From assembly GCF_000006405.1 (NCBI RefSeq), contig NW_003210279.1, positions 67,172-131,171 on the forward strand: a DNA stretch of 64,000 nt, given 5' to 3'. The notes below the pieces were generated by a model. It saw nothing but the letters and a program-made list of their open reading frames with translations, had not been told where the DNA came from and did no database searches. Each line of letters opens with the position of its first letter. The stretch's first letter is position 1. Origin of the DNA: Perkinsus marinus ATCC 50983 (taxonomy: Eukaryota > Perkinsozoa > Perkinsida > Perkinsidae). Positions 46,229 through 57,584 of the stretch are shown piece by piece. The position numbers and the translations under genes are program-made.

Positions 46229-49200
46229 AAATTGAAATCCCTTCCGACCCGAAATCGAGCTTCCTATCGACCCACGGCAAATTTGAAGGTTCTACGGCGA
46301 TAAGCTCAGTGACGATTTCGTTTATTGTGTTCATCACGGGATGATGTGATTGTTTGCGTGTGAGCTACTTGTATATTCCGTAGCCATATCTCGACTCAAG
46401 TGTGGCAGTCAAGAGACACCACAGATTAGCAATTTGATTGCCACAGAGCCTTCCTGCGGCCAGAGTTGATACTTGAGCGACAAACCGACGTAGTTTAGCA
46501 ACTGACTAACTGACATTGACGGACAAACTCAAAACTAGATTTCATACTAATGCGTACCAGCGAGGATGCCAGTCTTAATCATAAAAATGAATGGCAACTG
46601 ATGTTGCCTGTTATTAAACATAGAACAAACGGTGATGATAAAATATTCACATGGTTGAGGGAGTAACTTCACCCTTGGACTCATCTTGGAGGGAGCGCAT
46701 AAATTGGAAGAAACCGAATTCACTAGTCTTGAGCCCGTTAGCATAGACAAACTCGTCAGCAATCCAAGTAGCTACCATAGCATTGAGGTAAGCCTCAGGA
46801 GTGTTCTCGATGATTTTATCCAAACCACAATGAACAAGAAGCAATCTAGGAACACAACGTCTGAGGACAGCACGAATCATCCAATCATTCTCAGGATCGT
46901 GCTTCTCGAGTACACCGAGGACGTAGGTCTGCATGTCGTTGATCTTTCTCGATAATAAGATGGTAGCATCAGTCTTGCGGATGTACCTCGATCCATCAGG
47001 ATACTTCACCTCATGGTTAGTCTTCCAAATGCCGTTGAACTCCATCTTGGCGTTATGGCGGACGGCGGCGAGGATCTCTTGGACATATTGTTCATAGAAC
47101 TCGGGAGGTGTAGAAGTCTCATCACGAGCACAGAGGAACTTATCATGATCAGCCTTATCCATGCAAAGAGCGGCGAACACTTCCATACTACTGGAAGTAA
47201 CACCACCCTTATTGGTAGAAGCATCCTTCAATAGTTGCACACCAGCATCCTCGAGATATCTACGAGCATCATCAGTGAAGTACAAGTTGGCACCTTCCAC
47301 GACATACTTGAACTTGAGCTCCTTAGTCTCAGGATTGAACATAGTCTTATCAACGTTACCAATGTTAATAGTACCAGGACGACCACCACAAGGGATGAAG
47401 AGATCAGCAGAAAAGTACTCCATCTCCGGGAAGTGATTACGAACTTCTATACCGGTCTTGAAATGATCTCCATTAGGAAGAGTTACATCCTTATCGTCAA
47501 TGGTAACCAAGAATGCCTTCGGATCACTTGACAACTTATCCCGAGAGAAGTTAGCAACACCAACTCTGAGATGAGCAAGACGAGTGAGCTCCTCTCTATT
47601 CAATCCTTGAGGATCATAAGCCACTCCGGTACCATCACAAATAGCAATCGTCTTATCCTTAGAGATGAAAATCTCGTTAGAGCCAAGATCACCATCGGGG
47701 CCACCGGACATGACCTTAGTAAGCTTAGACTCCTCCAAACCCAACTTCTCCAGAAGCTCGGTAACGTAAGGATGGATGGAGTTGGTAGTCATGGCGTACT
47801 TATCATGAGGGATACCACCGAGAACGTCAGACTTGCCGGTAGTCAAAGACTTCCAATATGTGTAACCACGAGCCTTCGCTCTCAGAGCACCCAACTTCAT
47901 GAATCCAGCAGTGTTCTCATCAGGGCCAAAGAATAGCATCTCAGGCTTGGACAGATTGGAGTAAATACCGGTCTCCTTGGAGAGGATGCAATCGAGAAGG
48001 GCATCGACGTAATTATTGAAAGCCTCGCGGCCACTGGTGTTCAAATTCTGAGAGTCTACATCCATGAGAATGGTACCCTTCGATCCACCCTCGGGGATAT
48101 CCTTGTTCTTCAACTGCTGAGTGAAGGCCAAGTTGTAGTTCTCCTCCAACAAAGTAGCACAGTTCTTCTTGTACACCCGTCCGTCCCTTGATAGAATAAG
48201 TCTGATACCACCACGAGCAATCTCAGTGAATCGAATGTGGAAACCATAGAAGCTCTTGCCAACGACAAGGTAGACGGCATAAGGGATGGTGGGGAAGAGG
48301 GTCCTCGGACGATCAGCCAAGACCTCGCCGTCGAACCTCATTGCGATTGCAGAAGCTGTTCCAGTAGGCTTGAAGAAGTTGGTCATCTGTAGATGAGCAT
48401 TGAGCTTCAAGAGAGTCTTCAAGATCTTCGCATCGAGAAGGGATCCAACTTGGTCATCAATCTTTGCGGCCAATTCCTCATTATAGAAGGGCTTGCATTC
48501 ACCAGCAGCAACCTTCTTGAAGTCGTCGAACATAGGAAGAGTGAGAGTATAGTTGGAAGTAAGAGCCGCATAGATCCTTTCGTAAGTGATAGCATTGGAC
48601 ATAGTGTTCCGGAATAATGTATCCAATTCGCTCTTCTTGGAAGGATCATTCTTGAAGTACTCAGCCAAAGTAAGATACTCCTGAGTCTCCTTGGGGAAAA
48701 AGGAGAAGATGAACTTGGCCGCAGTAATGAGGAAGATAGCATGCTCGGGAGTTATCTTATTCTCCAATACAAGATCCCAAACCAATGCGGACTTCCTCGG
48801 AGTGTGCTTGAAATGGCAAACATAACGAAGAGTTTGAGCAAGCTGCTCGAGTTTCTTCTGAGTACAAGGATCAAAGAAGCAGGTGTAGACGATGATACCA
48901 TTGGCGAAGGTGTCGACATAAAACCTCTTAGGAGTGATATCGTTGGAACGGAAGCACTCATTAACTTCTGAGATGTACGCATTCCCGGAATGTTCAACAT
49001 CACCATAAGCAGCCAATTGCAGCATCTTGGCTCCGGTCTTTTGGACCATATGAGCTGGGGGATCCAAAACCTTCACCACAGAGTTACGAGTAGACATACT
49101 CTCATTGATGAGAGACTGATAGTATTGCTGAACTTCGGGACTCCTCTCTTCCAAGAACTTCGTATTAGCCACACGCTTGAGATCACTCTCGTCCATCATC

Positions 49201-50250
49201 TCCTCAGAAGCAGCAGTGGTGTACTTCCTCTTCTCAACGACAAAAATACCGAGTTGGAATTTACCCTCAGGCGTGGCAGGCTTTTCGGACTTCATGAAGG
49301 TGATGGAGAAACCATCAGCAGCACCAAACTTGGACACGTACTTGGCGATTCTACCATCCATGAGTGCAACCTTCTCAGCTTCCATCGTGGTGAGATAGAA
49401 CGCAGAGTCGTCATCCTCAATTTCAAAGTGGATGTAATCGGAGCTAGTAGTTTGGGCAACGTTCGTAGCGGCCAAGAGGCAACGGATATGACGGGCAATC
49501 TCATTACTCGTGAAGTGCTTGAAGTAAGTAGGATGGAGACCGAGATCCAGGAAGTAATATTGGATCTCTTTCCATAGAGAAGCTGCAGCCAATATACCCT
49601 CCTTCATGTTGATGGAGAAAACCTGAATCATTTTAGTCTCCAACTCCTCAGCGGACAAAGAAATGTCCGAATGCTTCACCTGCTCCTTCAAGGCAGCAAG
49701 CTTCACAGGAGGCAGATAACACATACCATCATCAGCAGGCTTCAGTTCGAGTTCGGCAAGCAAATCTTTAATACCAGTACGATTATTGATAACCGCATCA
49801 TGAATGGGGAGCATACCAAAACGATCAGGCTTCAACTGAGCACCCTCCGAGATGAGATACTTAACAGCATCAATATGACCACCAGCAGCAGCCAAGTGTA
49901 AGGGAGTTCGCTTGTCGTAATCAGAAGTGTTCACAGTGAGGTCCGAATGCTGAGATAACAATTCCTTCATACGCTCAACGTCACCGTCATAAGCAGCCTC
50001 CAATAGAGAAGCAATAGCGTTGGTGTCTTTGGTTGCACTCTTAGCAGCAGGAGTATGACTAAATATTGATGCAAACATTTATAAAAAAGTTGAACTGCAA
50101 CGAATACTAACCAGGTACTAAATACATATCATACTATCATTTATCATACAGGAACACAGAATGATTGGTGAATACAGCATGTAGGTCTGCAGCTTAGCGC
50201 GTATCCTGAGGTAGAGTATCTTACCAGGGACAACCTTTGTTCCATGATAT
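46229..50250 (-). repeat. Right arm of 4-kb inverted repeat
   Basis: Reverse complement of 39949-43962, with scattered substitutions. Outer end at about 50250 (CCATGATATGAGC), inner end at about 46229 (AAATCCCTTCC). Confidence 0.95.
46647..50078 (-). CDS. GDH2: NAD-specific glutamate dehydrogenase with N-terminal ankyrin repeats, copy 2
   Basis: Same 1143-aa enzyme as the copy at 40.1 kb, on the opposite strand and tail-to-tail with it. All nucleotide-binding and catalytic motifs are intact, so both look functional. By direct comparison the proteins differ at eleven positions, all within the first 480 residues: Q39E, E73K, E125V, E152Q, A258S, Q263K, G271E, N408K, K439E, E441K and P480S (copy 1 to copy 2). 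I see no difference in residues 481-1143. Only a few silent changes occur there (for example CTCC/CTTC near 46840). The flanking 5' and 3' regions are also shared. No introns. Confidence 0.95.
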   Translation of the reverse strand: MFASIFSHTPAAKSATKDTNAIASLLEAAYDGDVERMKELLSQHSDLTVNTSDYDKRTPLHLAAAGGHIDAVKYLISEGAQLKPDRFGMLPIHDAVINNRTGIKDLLAELELKPADDGMCYLPPVKLAALKEQVKHSDISLSAEELETKMIQVFSINMKEGILAAASLWKEIQYYFLDLGLHPTYFKHFTSNEIARHIRCLLAATNVAQTTSSDYIHFEIEDDDSAFYLTTMEAEKVALMDGRIAKYVSKFGAADGFSITFMKSEKPATPEGKFQLGIFVVEKRKYTTAASEEMMDESDLKRVANTKFLEERSPEVQQYYQSLINESMSTRNSVVKVLDPPAHMVQKTGAKMLQLAAYGDVEHSGNAYISEVNECFRSNDITPKRFYVDTFANGIIVYTCFFDPCTQKKLEQLAQTLRYVCHFKHTPRKSALVWDLVLENKITPEHAIFLITAAKFIFSFFPKETQEYLTLAEYFKNDPSKKSELDTLFRNTMSNAITYERIYAALTSNYTLTLPMFDDFKKVAAGECKPFYNEELAAKIDDQVGSLLDAKILKTLLKLNAHLQMTNFFKPTGTASAIAMRFDGEVLADRPRTLFPTIPYAVYLVVGKSFYGFHIRFTEIARGGIRLILSRDGRVYKKNCATLLEENYNLAFTQQLKNKDIPEGGSKGTILMDVDSQNLNTSGREAFNNYVDALLDCILSKETGIYSNLSKPEMLFFGPDENTAGFMKLGALRAKARGYTYWKSLTTGKSDVLGGIPHDKYAMTTNSIHPYVTELLEKLGLEESKLTKVMSGGPDGDLGSNEIFISKDKTIAICDGTGVAYDPQGLNREELTRLAHLRVGVANFSRDKLSSDPKAFLVTIDDKDVTLPNGDHFKTGIEVRNHFPEMEYFSADLFIPCGGRPGTINIGNVDKTMFNPETKELKFKYVVEGANLYFTDDARRYLEDAGVQLLKDASTNKGGVTSSSMEVFAALCMDKADHDKFLCARDETSTPPEFYEQYVQEILAAVRHNAKMEFNGIWKTNHEVKYPDGSRYIRKTDATILLSRKINDMQTYVLGVLEKHDPENDWMIRAVLRRCVPRLLLVHCGLDKIIENTPEAYLNAMVATWIADEFVYANGLKTSEFGFFQFMRSLQDESKGEVTPSTM

Positions 50251-51115
50251 GAGCTCAGTCATGATGAATCTAACTCGACCGCCGAACTTGATAGTGACGT
50301 GTACGAAGGGGCTATCACTGTGGTAGACTTAGAGCAAGTAAATTGACAACTACTTATCCACATCGCGATTGCCGTCGAGAATCAGTATTATTATTTTTCT
50401 AACGTCACCTCTTTATCGCATTGTCCACCCATATGCTTTGTGGAACTATCTTAGTATATACAAGTAGCAACGTAGTTGCCGAGTAGTGGCTTAACGTAGC
50501 ATCAGTAAATTGTTCAAGCCCAGGGGCAGTATCGTGTTGAAGATGTTCTCTTATTAACAGCTTTCTGTTATACCACAACTTCTCGAAACTCTCAAGCTTT
50601 GTGACTCAGTCAAACGACCCACAGTTGATACAAATAAGAAGTCTGCGATGAGCAGAAATACCGAACAGCTCTCCCAGACAGAGTTACCTTACGTAGTTAA
50701 CTTTTAGTCTACTCTTACGTCTTATTATCAAACTTACTAGCGTTGATCGTTTTTACGCTAGTAGATTGACCAACTCAGTAAAGTCATCATAGGTCCCCAC
50801 CACACAACTAGGAACTCAAGCTCATCAGATTGGTCAATGGAGATTGTATTCTTCAACTTGCGAGTAGCGATGCGCTGTATCGTAATAACTAGCTTCTTCT
50901 AACTCATAAATTGATACTCAAATACTCTCCATTTCAACTACAACAACTAACGATAACCTTCGCGATGAAAGAAAATCGATGTAGCCTTACATAAAAAGGC
51001 AACTTCTTACACGAGTCCCTACATAACCACCATATTCACCAACTTATAGTCACTATACTTATGGTGATTTCAGCAGTGATAAAAGGAGAACAGGTGGCGA
51101 GGTACACGCCTCGAC
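50251..51115. other. intergenic, AT-rich, nothing recognised
   Basis: No gene. Contains a TTACGTCTTATTATCAAAC-type AT-rich stretch and a CTAGCG/CGCTAG near-palindrome at 50735-50765. Confidence 0.5.
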
Positions 51116-52306
51116 TTAGTCGTCACGATCATCGGTGTCGACGACCGGTGCCTTTTGAGTAGGGCCATTATCAGCTTCCTTCTGACTGCTTGATCTGCGG
51201 CTTCTAGTATAAGTGCCGTCCTCCTTCAAGAATTGATCCTCACGAACGAACATCTTACGTCCTTGGAACTCGTAACCATTGAACTTTTCTGGAAAAAAAT
51301 ATGGTAAAAAACTCGAAACTCTCACAAGTACTCACCAATAGCCTTTTGAGCTCCTTCAGCATCTTGGAAGAGGATCGTGGCGAAGCCCTTCGACCTTCCA
51401 TCCCAACCCTCGGCCACATCGACGCGAATCATTTCTCCGCATTCGCGGAAAAGATCCTTCAAGTCTTGCCAGGCGGTCCTCCACGGTAACTAGAAGGGAA
51501 TAAGTGAACAAAAGAACAGCGATAGAAAACGACTTACATTGCCAACATAGATCAACCTGTGAACATCCTTCTCGCCGACCTTCAAGGGACGGATTCTGTC
51601 TCGACCCTTGAAGCCTTTACCCTTCCCTTTACCTGAGAAACAGTACAATGAACCGTGAATTGAGAGATGAACAACTGACCCTTTCCTTTTCCACCCTTGC
51701 CCTTCCCCTGTCGGGTAGCAGCAGCAGCATCTCGATCCATCTCCTCGATGGGCCCGCGGTCCTCTCGGACGAATATCTTGCGTGTGCCGACCTCGGTGTC
51801 ATTGAGGGTATCAATAGCCTTCTCAGCAGCTTCCTCGGTCTTGTATTCGACAAGACTAAGCCAACAACAATTGAAGAATTGCGACGACTGAGTGACTGTG
51901 ACTTACGCGCAACCTTTAGATCTGCCGTCTCTACGAGTCAAGATGTCGACCGACTCCACCTCACCAGCGGACTTCATGTGATCACCAAGCTGAGTCTCAG
52001 TAACCTGACGGAAGCATGCTGTAACGAAGCAAACGCATACTTTCATATGGGCCCTTGTGGGCTACGAAAACGAGATACATCGATATGGTTAAAAGAGCAA
52101 GTGAAAGAGATGATGTATAACATCGAGGAAGCCAGCAGAACGACTAACCACAGTTATAATGGACCGGGGGTACATCTAGCTATGCGATGAAGGGTCAATG
52201 CAATCAATGCACTCGAAGGTCATTCATGAAGGCCCTCAAGGGTCGTCGTTTTACTCACCTCAAAATCCAGACTGCCAACGTACACACAACAAGCTTGGTT
52301 GACCAT
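51116..52306 (-). CDS. Two-RRM RNA-binding protein (Gbp2/hnRNP-M-like)
   Basis: Probable mRNA-binding or G-rich single-strand-binding protein. Exons 52306-52259, 52004-51907, 51855-51680, 51632-51538, 51489-51336 and 51288-51116 sum to 744 nt, 247 aa, all in frame. RRM1: RNP2 CVYVGSLDFEV, RNP1 RSKGCALVEYK, ending GTRKIFVREDRGP. A basic Gly/Lys linker follows (RQGKGKGGKGKGKGKGF). RRM2: RNP2 LIYVGNLPW, RNP1 RSKGFATILF, ending GRKMFVREDQF. Acidic C-tail. The paired IFVRED/MFVRED ends are typical of the Gbp2/Hrb1 group. The linker's GKGK repeats resemble RGG-type RNA-binding tails without arginine. Start ATG at 52306 directly precedes RNP2 of RRM1. Confidence 0.9.
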
Positions 52307-52829
52307 TTTAGGGGATTAGCGTCGCAATGAACCTCCTTAGTTCTTCAAATGCTTCTGAAGTATGACGTCCGAAGCGGTTCAAGATTGCATCTTGCAACCT
52401 TGCATTTCCTCAACGCAAGTGCGCAACCCTCGTTACTCGTTGACAATTTTGATCCCAATGCCGCCGGTCGTGGAGTATTCGGCAACACCTCATGTCTCGA
52501 CGAGCTCGTGGAGATCCTCAGGGAAATCTAGGCTGTCCCCCAGGATGATGGACTTGAATCAGCCAGTAATAGTCGTAGTAGTGGCGATATTAGTAGGGGT
52601 TTATGAGGAATGATGTCAGTGATAAATATAAGTTTGCAAGATGACCATATGCACTGGTACTTGGTCAGAACTCCAGATTCGAAATCCAACATTTGAAATA
52701 TGTCTACCCCGAGAATCGATCCCACGCCTTATGTATGTGAATCCTGAACATTATCCACTTGGCTATTTTTACCATATGATAATTAGTAATACTGTCAGGT
52801 ACTTACCTATCGTTCTGCAAGGACGCCGT
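52307..52829. other. intergenic, nothing recognised
   Basis: Possible promoter/5' region for the plus-strand coiled-coil gene. Short open frames only. Confidence 0.4.
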
Positions 52830-53543
52830 CCTTATCGTCCCGCGCCCGAAGACGACGCTTCAAGCACGCTTCTGTTGCCATCCCCAACTGCACCCAAACC
52901 ACCACCCACTCTGCCACTGAGGAGCCCCATGGGGAGGATAGTGATGCTACCTCTCAAGATGGTCGAGAGTTCACCTCTACATTCAAGGATGGCAACGATA
53001 GTAATGACATTTTTATAAGTCTCGATTCCCATCATCGCGACCTAGGAGTGTTAGCAGTGGCTCTCACGTCGTTGTTGAGAAGGGCAAGATGGTAAAAGTT
53101 GTTGGTGAATGACTTTTGAGGCGCTTCTGCAACTCATCTTGGAATAGCATACATTCGATGGACAGGAAGCGCTAATGAGCCGTTGTCACCGTTGATGAAT
53201 TGTTCACAATCTTATAACGATCAAGCTCTACAAGGGAAATACGTTCCCTATGTTCAGTCCGGCTTTGAGCCTTTCCTGACACACTAGGTATCTTCCGAGA
53301 TTCATGCTGGTGGTCATCCCAACATTCTGATCTCGATGCTGGTACGCAATCGGCAGTTGCCTATTCGGTAGCCGATACGCTGAGGATGAGCATTGCAGCG
53401 AAACTGAGAGATCTCCAAGAAGAAGTCGTAAGTGCTGGCAAGGCCAAGATGTCGCTACTCGAAGAGGTAGGCGGATGTAGGTTTTAATCGAGCACGTTTC
53501 TTGGTATCTACTAGCCTTGGTAGTACTAGTACTTGGCTAGTAG

Positions 53544-53588
<45 letters not shown>

Positions 53589-56226
53589 ATAGTAGTAGTA
53601 GTAGTAGGGATTCAGCTCCAGTTTGCTTAGGCTAGTTTAGTTTTAGTAAGAGTTATGAGAGAAGTTACTGATGAATTTCCATCGTCACGGGCATTCAAGT
53701 ATTATCTGATTAGCCCACGGTCGGATTTTGTATACGCTTAATATAGAGTGAAGCGGTTTGCCGTTATTGTTGTACTTTTATTCGAATTAAATGAGCACTA
53801 CTTAGTTGTAGTCATACCACTCCTTCCTCACATCGTCATCAGATAAAGTCTCTCAAAGCCGAACTGAATATCCAACGGATAGAGTACGAGGCCGAGTCGG
53901 AGCGCTCCGCTCGGTTGTCTGAGCAACTCACGCTGCAGACCCAACGGGAGGAGGAGAGAAAAAAGTAGTGATTGTGGAAAATGCAATCTCATAGGAATTT
54001 GGGTATCCGAAATTATATATGAACTAGGCTTAGTTTTGTAGAGGTTGCCTTAAGGACTATTGTAGATTTAATGTAGAGGAACATCGCGGCATTTTGGAGG
54101 ATACGCGATAGATACCGAATATAATAGCATACCTACGGCCCTGTGATAGCAAGCTAGAGCAGCAGAGAATGTAGAAAAATACAATTACTAGAACCAAATT
54201 GATTCTCTTAGTTTGTGTGAGGTTTGAATGCAGTTTTTGGGGTCCCGATGTTAGTCGTATTGTTTTGAACTCCACGTCATCGTGGCTCTCAATGCCTGTT
54301 TGCCTAGCACAGGGGGCGAGAGTCATCCGTCATAGCAAACAAAGAACTATGTCGAATATAGATTATTTTGATGATGTCGATTCTGTGTACTGTGGTGAGA
54401 TTGGTAGAGGTAGAAAATATAGTAGTTATAGTAGGGAAGTGGTATGAGAATCATGTCAGTGTTAGAAAGTTTCTTATTGTGTGATTTATTTTGTTGCCTC
54501 GAAGGCTGGTAGAAATTGCCGTTTGGGGGGTTGAACTTGGGTTGCAAGGTCATTAGCAAGACGTTCCTCCTGCTGAGCTGTATAGTATGTGACTCAGGCA
54601 AGTAGAGTTTCTGGTCGAGCAGTGTAAGAAGTTGCATTACTTGGCCGTACATCGTGAGGAGCAGAGGAGGCTGGTCCAAGAGCAGCTGGACGAACATATG
54701 GAGGGAACTGATACGAAGGATTTCCCAGAGGTGTGGTATGGAATTATGATGAACATAGATCTTGGTTTTTCCTGTGTGGGATTGTATTTTGGCTTTCCGC
54801 AGCTGAGCTCCAGAGTTTCCTCGCTCACTATAGATGTTCTTATATGAATTCGGGTAGGAGTGTACAGAAACCAATAAAATTCTCCCAAAATCTTGTTGGG
54901 ATTTTGACATTCGCCAAAATATCGCGGAAATCACGTTTTCACGCCGCTTCAAGTAAAACCGGTGAAACTCTGCCGTATCAGCAACATAGGTGATTATGTG
55001 AGTAGGGGTGATGAGAAATTTGTTAGGTTTCCGACCGGTCTATGGTAGAGGACAGCACGACTAAGCACGACTGCATACGGGCTACTATACTACGGCAAGA
55101 GTTGAAAATTCAGGAAGTATGATGAGCAGTGTTTGAGGAATATAAGTTCGCTTTCCTCAGCTGAGCTCAGGAGTTTCCTAAACTGATCATACGAATTCGG
55201 GTAGAAGTGTGCAGAAACCAACAAAAATTTTCCAAAATTTCCTCATCACCAACACATGTGGTTGACCACTGAATATGACATCATTTTATATGCATTTTCC
55301 ACTATGGGAAGTCATCACTGAGCTACTCGTGTCAGACTGTGATCGAGCAACTTCGGAAAGATCTCATTGATGCGAAGGCGACTATAGTAAAGCTGGAGGT
55401 TCGCTTAGTGGATGCGGCGACTGAGGAGGAGGAGCAAGCAGAGGTAGTAAGTAGTGTGATTACTTGAAGAGTGATGGAGATTGGAGTCTTAATATTTTAA
55501 TATCACTCCACGGATTGGTATAGTTGGTAGCTATCGTGAAATGGTTGTCTATGCATATATACTAGGGTCTACTACACGCAGCTGTACTGGTTGGCTGCAG
55601 TCGGAGAAGCACATTATCGATTTTTTGGCTATCGTACTCAGTAATGAAACAGAAATGATTACAGATTCTGGATCTACGCAAAAATTCTCAATCGTATAGT
55701 CATATCGGTTTTCTCTGCCCGATCATAAAAATCGATTCCTCTTGAGTGGCGATCATTTGTTTGGTGAAAAGATGAGTAGTGTTTATAATAGATTAACATA
55801 TTACTGCAGAATTCTCGGACTGGTTTGATATTTTTCCCGAGTTTTTTGTTAATTTTGCACTTTTTTCGGGAAAATGGAGTTTCACCCTAGTGATATGGAA
55901 AACACTAGTGAAAAATATATTTCACGACTACTACAGGCCGCGAATATCGGATTTTTCATGGAGTATTACCGTACTTCACGTAAAACGGGTGAAACTTCGC
56001 AATGTAGTAAGATGGCGGGTCATTTATAAAATGTACTAGTTTGTATTAACGAGGTTGATTACTTTACGTTATGTTCAGTAGTAGTGTTAGCAGTGGGTAT
56101 TTGTGGTCACCAACAGGTACCATTAGTAGGCTGCAGAAGCGATGTGGAGTCGGTGGATTCTAGTAGTGAGTGTCAGCAGCAAGGGCAGCAGCAGGAACAG
56201 CCTCGGGTCAAGTTGACTATATCCTA
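52830..56226 (+). CDS. Probable coiled-coil protein, fragmented multi-exon model
   Basis: No family recognised. Plus-strand exon-like blocks, each bounded by AG and GT: about 52830-53090 (SSRARRRRFKHASVAIPNC, then ATEEPHGEDSDATSQDG); 53287-53466 (VADTLRMSIAAKLRDLQEEV); 53839-53966 (IKSLKAELNIQRIEYEAES then QLTLQTQREEERKK); about 54610-54700 (VEFLVEQCKKLHYLAVHREE); 55340-55446 (TVIEQLRKDLIDAKATIVKL); 56108-56226 (SDVESVDSSSECQQQGQQQ then stop). Blocks 2-5 are heptad-rich and would form a long coiled coil. The intervening DNA is filled with a TAG microsatellite and short repeat elements. Exact borders and the first exon are not settled. Confidence 0.4.
53545..53608 (+). repeat. (TAG)n microsatellite
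   Basis: About 20 TAG units with one AAT interruption, in an intron of the coiled-coil gene model. Confidence 0.9.
54785..54905 (+). repeat. dispersed repeat family R2, copy 2
   Basis: CGCAGCTGAGCTCCAGAGTT, later TTCGGGTAGGAGTGTACAG and AAACCAATAAAATTCTCCC; matches the copy at 55130-55250. Confidence 0.75.
55130..55250 (+). repeat. dispersed repeat family R2, copy 3
   Basis: CTCAGCTGAGCTCAGGAG, then TTCGGGTAGAAGTGTGCAG and AAACCAACAAAAATTTTCC. Confidence 0.75.
55878..55996 (+). repeat. MITE-like element R1, copy 1 (terminal repeat AGTTTCACCC)
   Basis: 119 bp starting AGTTTCACCC and ending GGGTGAAACT, i.e. terminal inverted repeats. Inside: TAGTGATATG, AACACTAGTGAAAAATAT, CGCGAATATCGG and GAGTATTACC. 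Two inverted copies lie at 57.1 and 57.4 kb. Confidence 0.8.
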
Positions 56227-56460
56227 ATAGTTGTATAATGTTATTGTTGTTACACTACTGCTACTAGTACTACTAACATGTAATATTCATGCTATGAGTG
56301 ATGGATTTGAGTTTGATATTCAATATTGGATCGGGCAGCGGGAACGGAGGTCATTGAGCTTATGAAAGCATGGAAGTCGCTGGTGGCATTGTAATGATTT
56401 TGTGGCGCGCGACGGTGAGCTATTCGGAGTGCTCTCACCAGCATGAGAAGTGAGCGGAGT

Positions 56461-56743
<283 letters not shown>

Positions 56744-56924
56744 CATATTCTTTCCCGAACTGTTAGGAGGGGGGACAGGTTATAGACTTTGTACAGTCTC
56801 TTCATACACTTCTGAAGGAATCTTGAGGGTCTCGACTCGATCTTGAAAGCTGCTGCGAGCAGTGTGAGAAGTATTCATATGGGCAAGCACATGCGTCGCC
56901 GACAATGTAGAAATTCTGAGGAGG

Positions 56925-57025
56925 TTTTGGGAAATTCTTGTTGGTTTCTGTACACTTCTACCCTAGTTCGTGTATGAGTTCCTGAGCTTAGCTGAGGAAA
57001 GCGGACGTATATTCCTCCAACACTT
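56925..57025 (-). repeat. dispersed repeat family R2, copy 4 (inverted)
   Basis: Reverse complement of the 55130 copy: TTGTTGGTTTCTGTACACTT, later CTTAGCTGAGGAAAGCGGA. Confidence 0.75.
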
Positions 57026-57112
57026 TTCGCGGAGTCTACGAAAACTCACACTGCGCCAAGTTGCCTTCCTCTTAGTGGTATTGAGATCGACTGGCAACAT
57101 TTTAATCAGTAT

Positions 57113-57234
57113 AGTTTCACCCGTTTTACGTGAAGTGGCGTAATACTCGGTGAAAAGCGCGATATTCGCGGTGATATGCAGTAGTCGTGAAATATATTTT
57201 TCACTAGTGTTTTTCATATCACTAGGGTGAAACT
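57113..57234 (-). repeat. MITE-like element R1, copy 2 (inverted)
   Basis: 122 bp bounded by AGTTTCACCC and GGGTGAAACT; interior is the reverse complement of the 55878 copy. Confidence 0.85.
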
Positions 57235-57396
57235 CCAATGAGCTTGGAGGAACCGCTCCATCATAATTTTCTTCCGAGTAGGGTCGTGTTTGTGAAATGC
57301 TGAACATATCTTTATAAAGACTAACCCATTTAAATTCAATGGCTAGCGAAGAGTACGATATGAATAGCGCTCCCTGAAGATTCCGCTGGACGATGA

Positions 57397-57510
57397 GGTT
57401 TCACCCGTTTTACGTGAAGTGGCATAATACTCTGTGAAAAAATCGACATTCGCGGTGATATGCAATATATTTCTCACTAGTGTTTTTCATATCACTAGGG
57501 TGGTGAAACT
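57397..57510 (-). repeat. MITE-like element R1, copy 3 (inverted)
   Basis: 114 bp from GGTTTCACCC to TGGTGAAACT, with a small internal deletion relative to copy 2. Confidence 0.85.
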
Positions 57511-57584
57511 CCATTATGAAATATAATATCGGTATTCTCAGTATCTTGCACCTCTATCTGTGATGTTGTAGTTTCTTCGCATTC

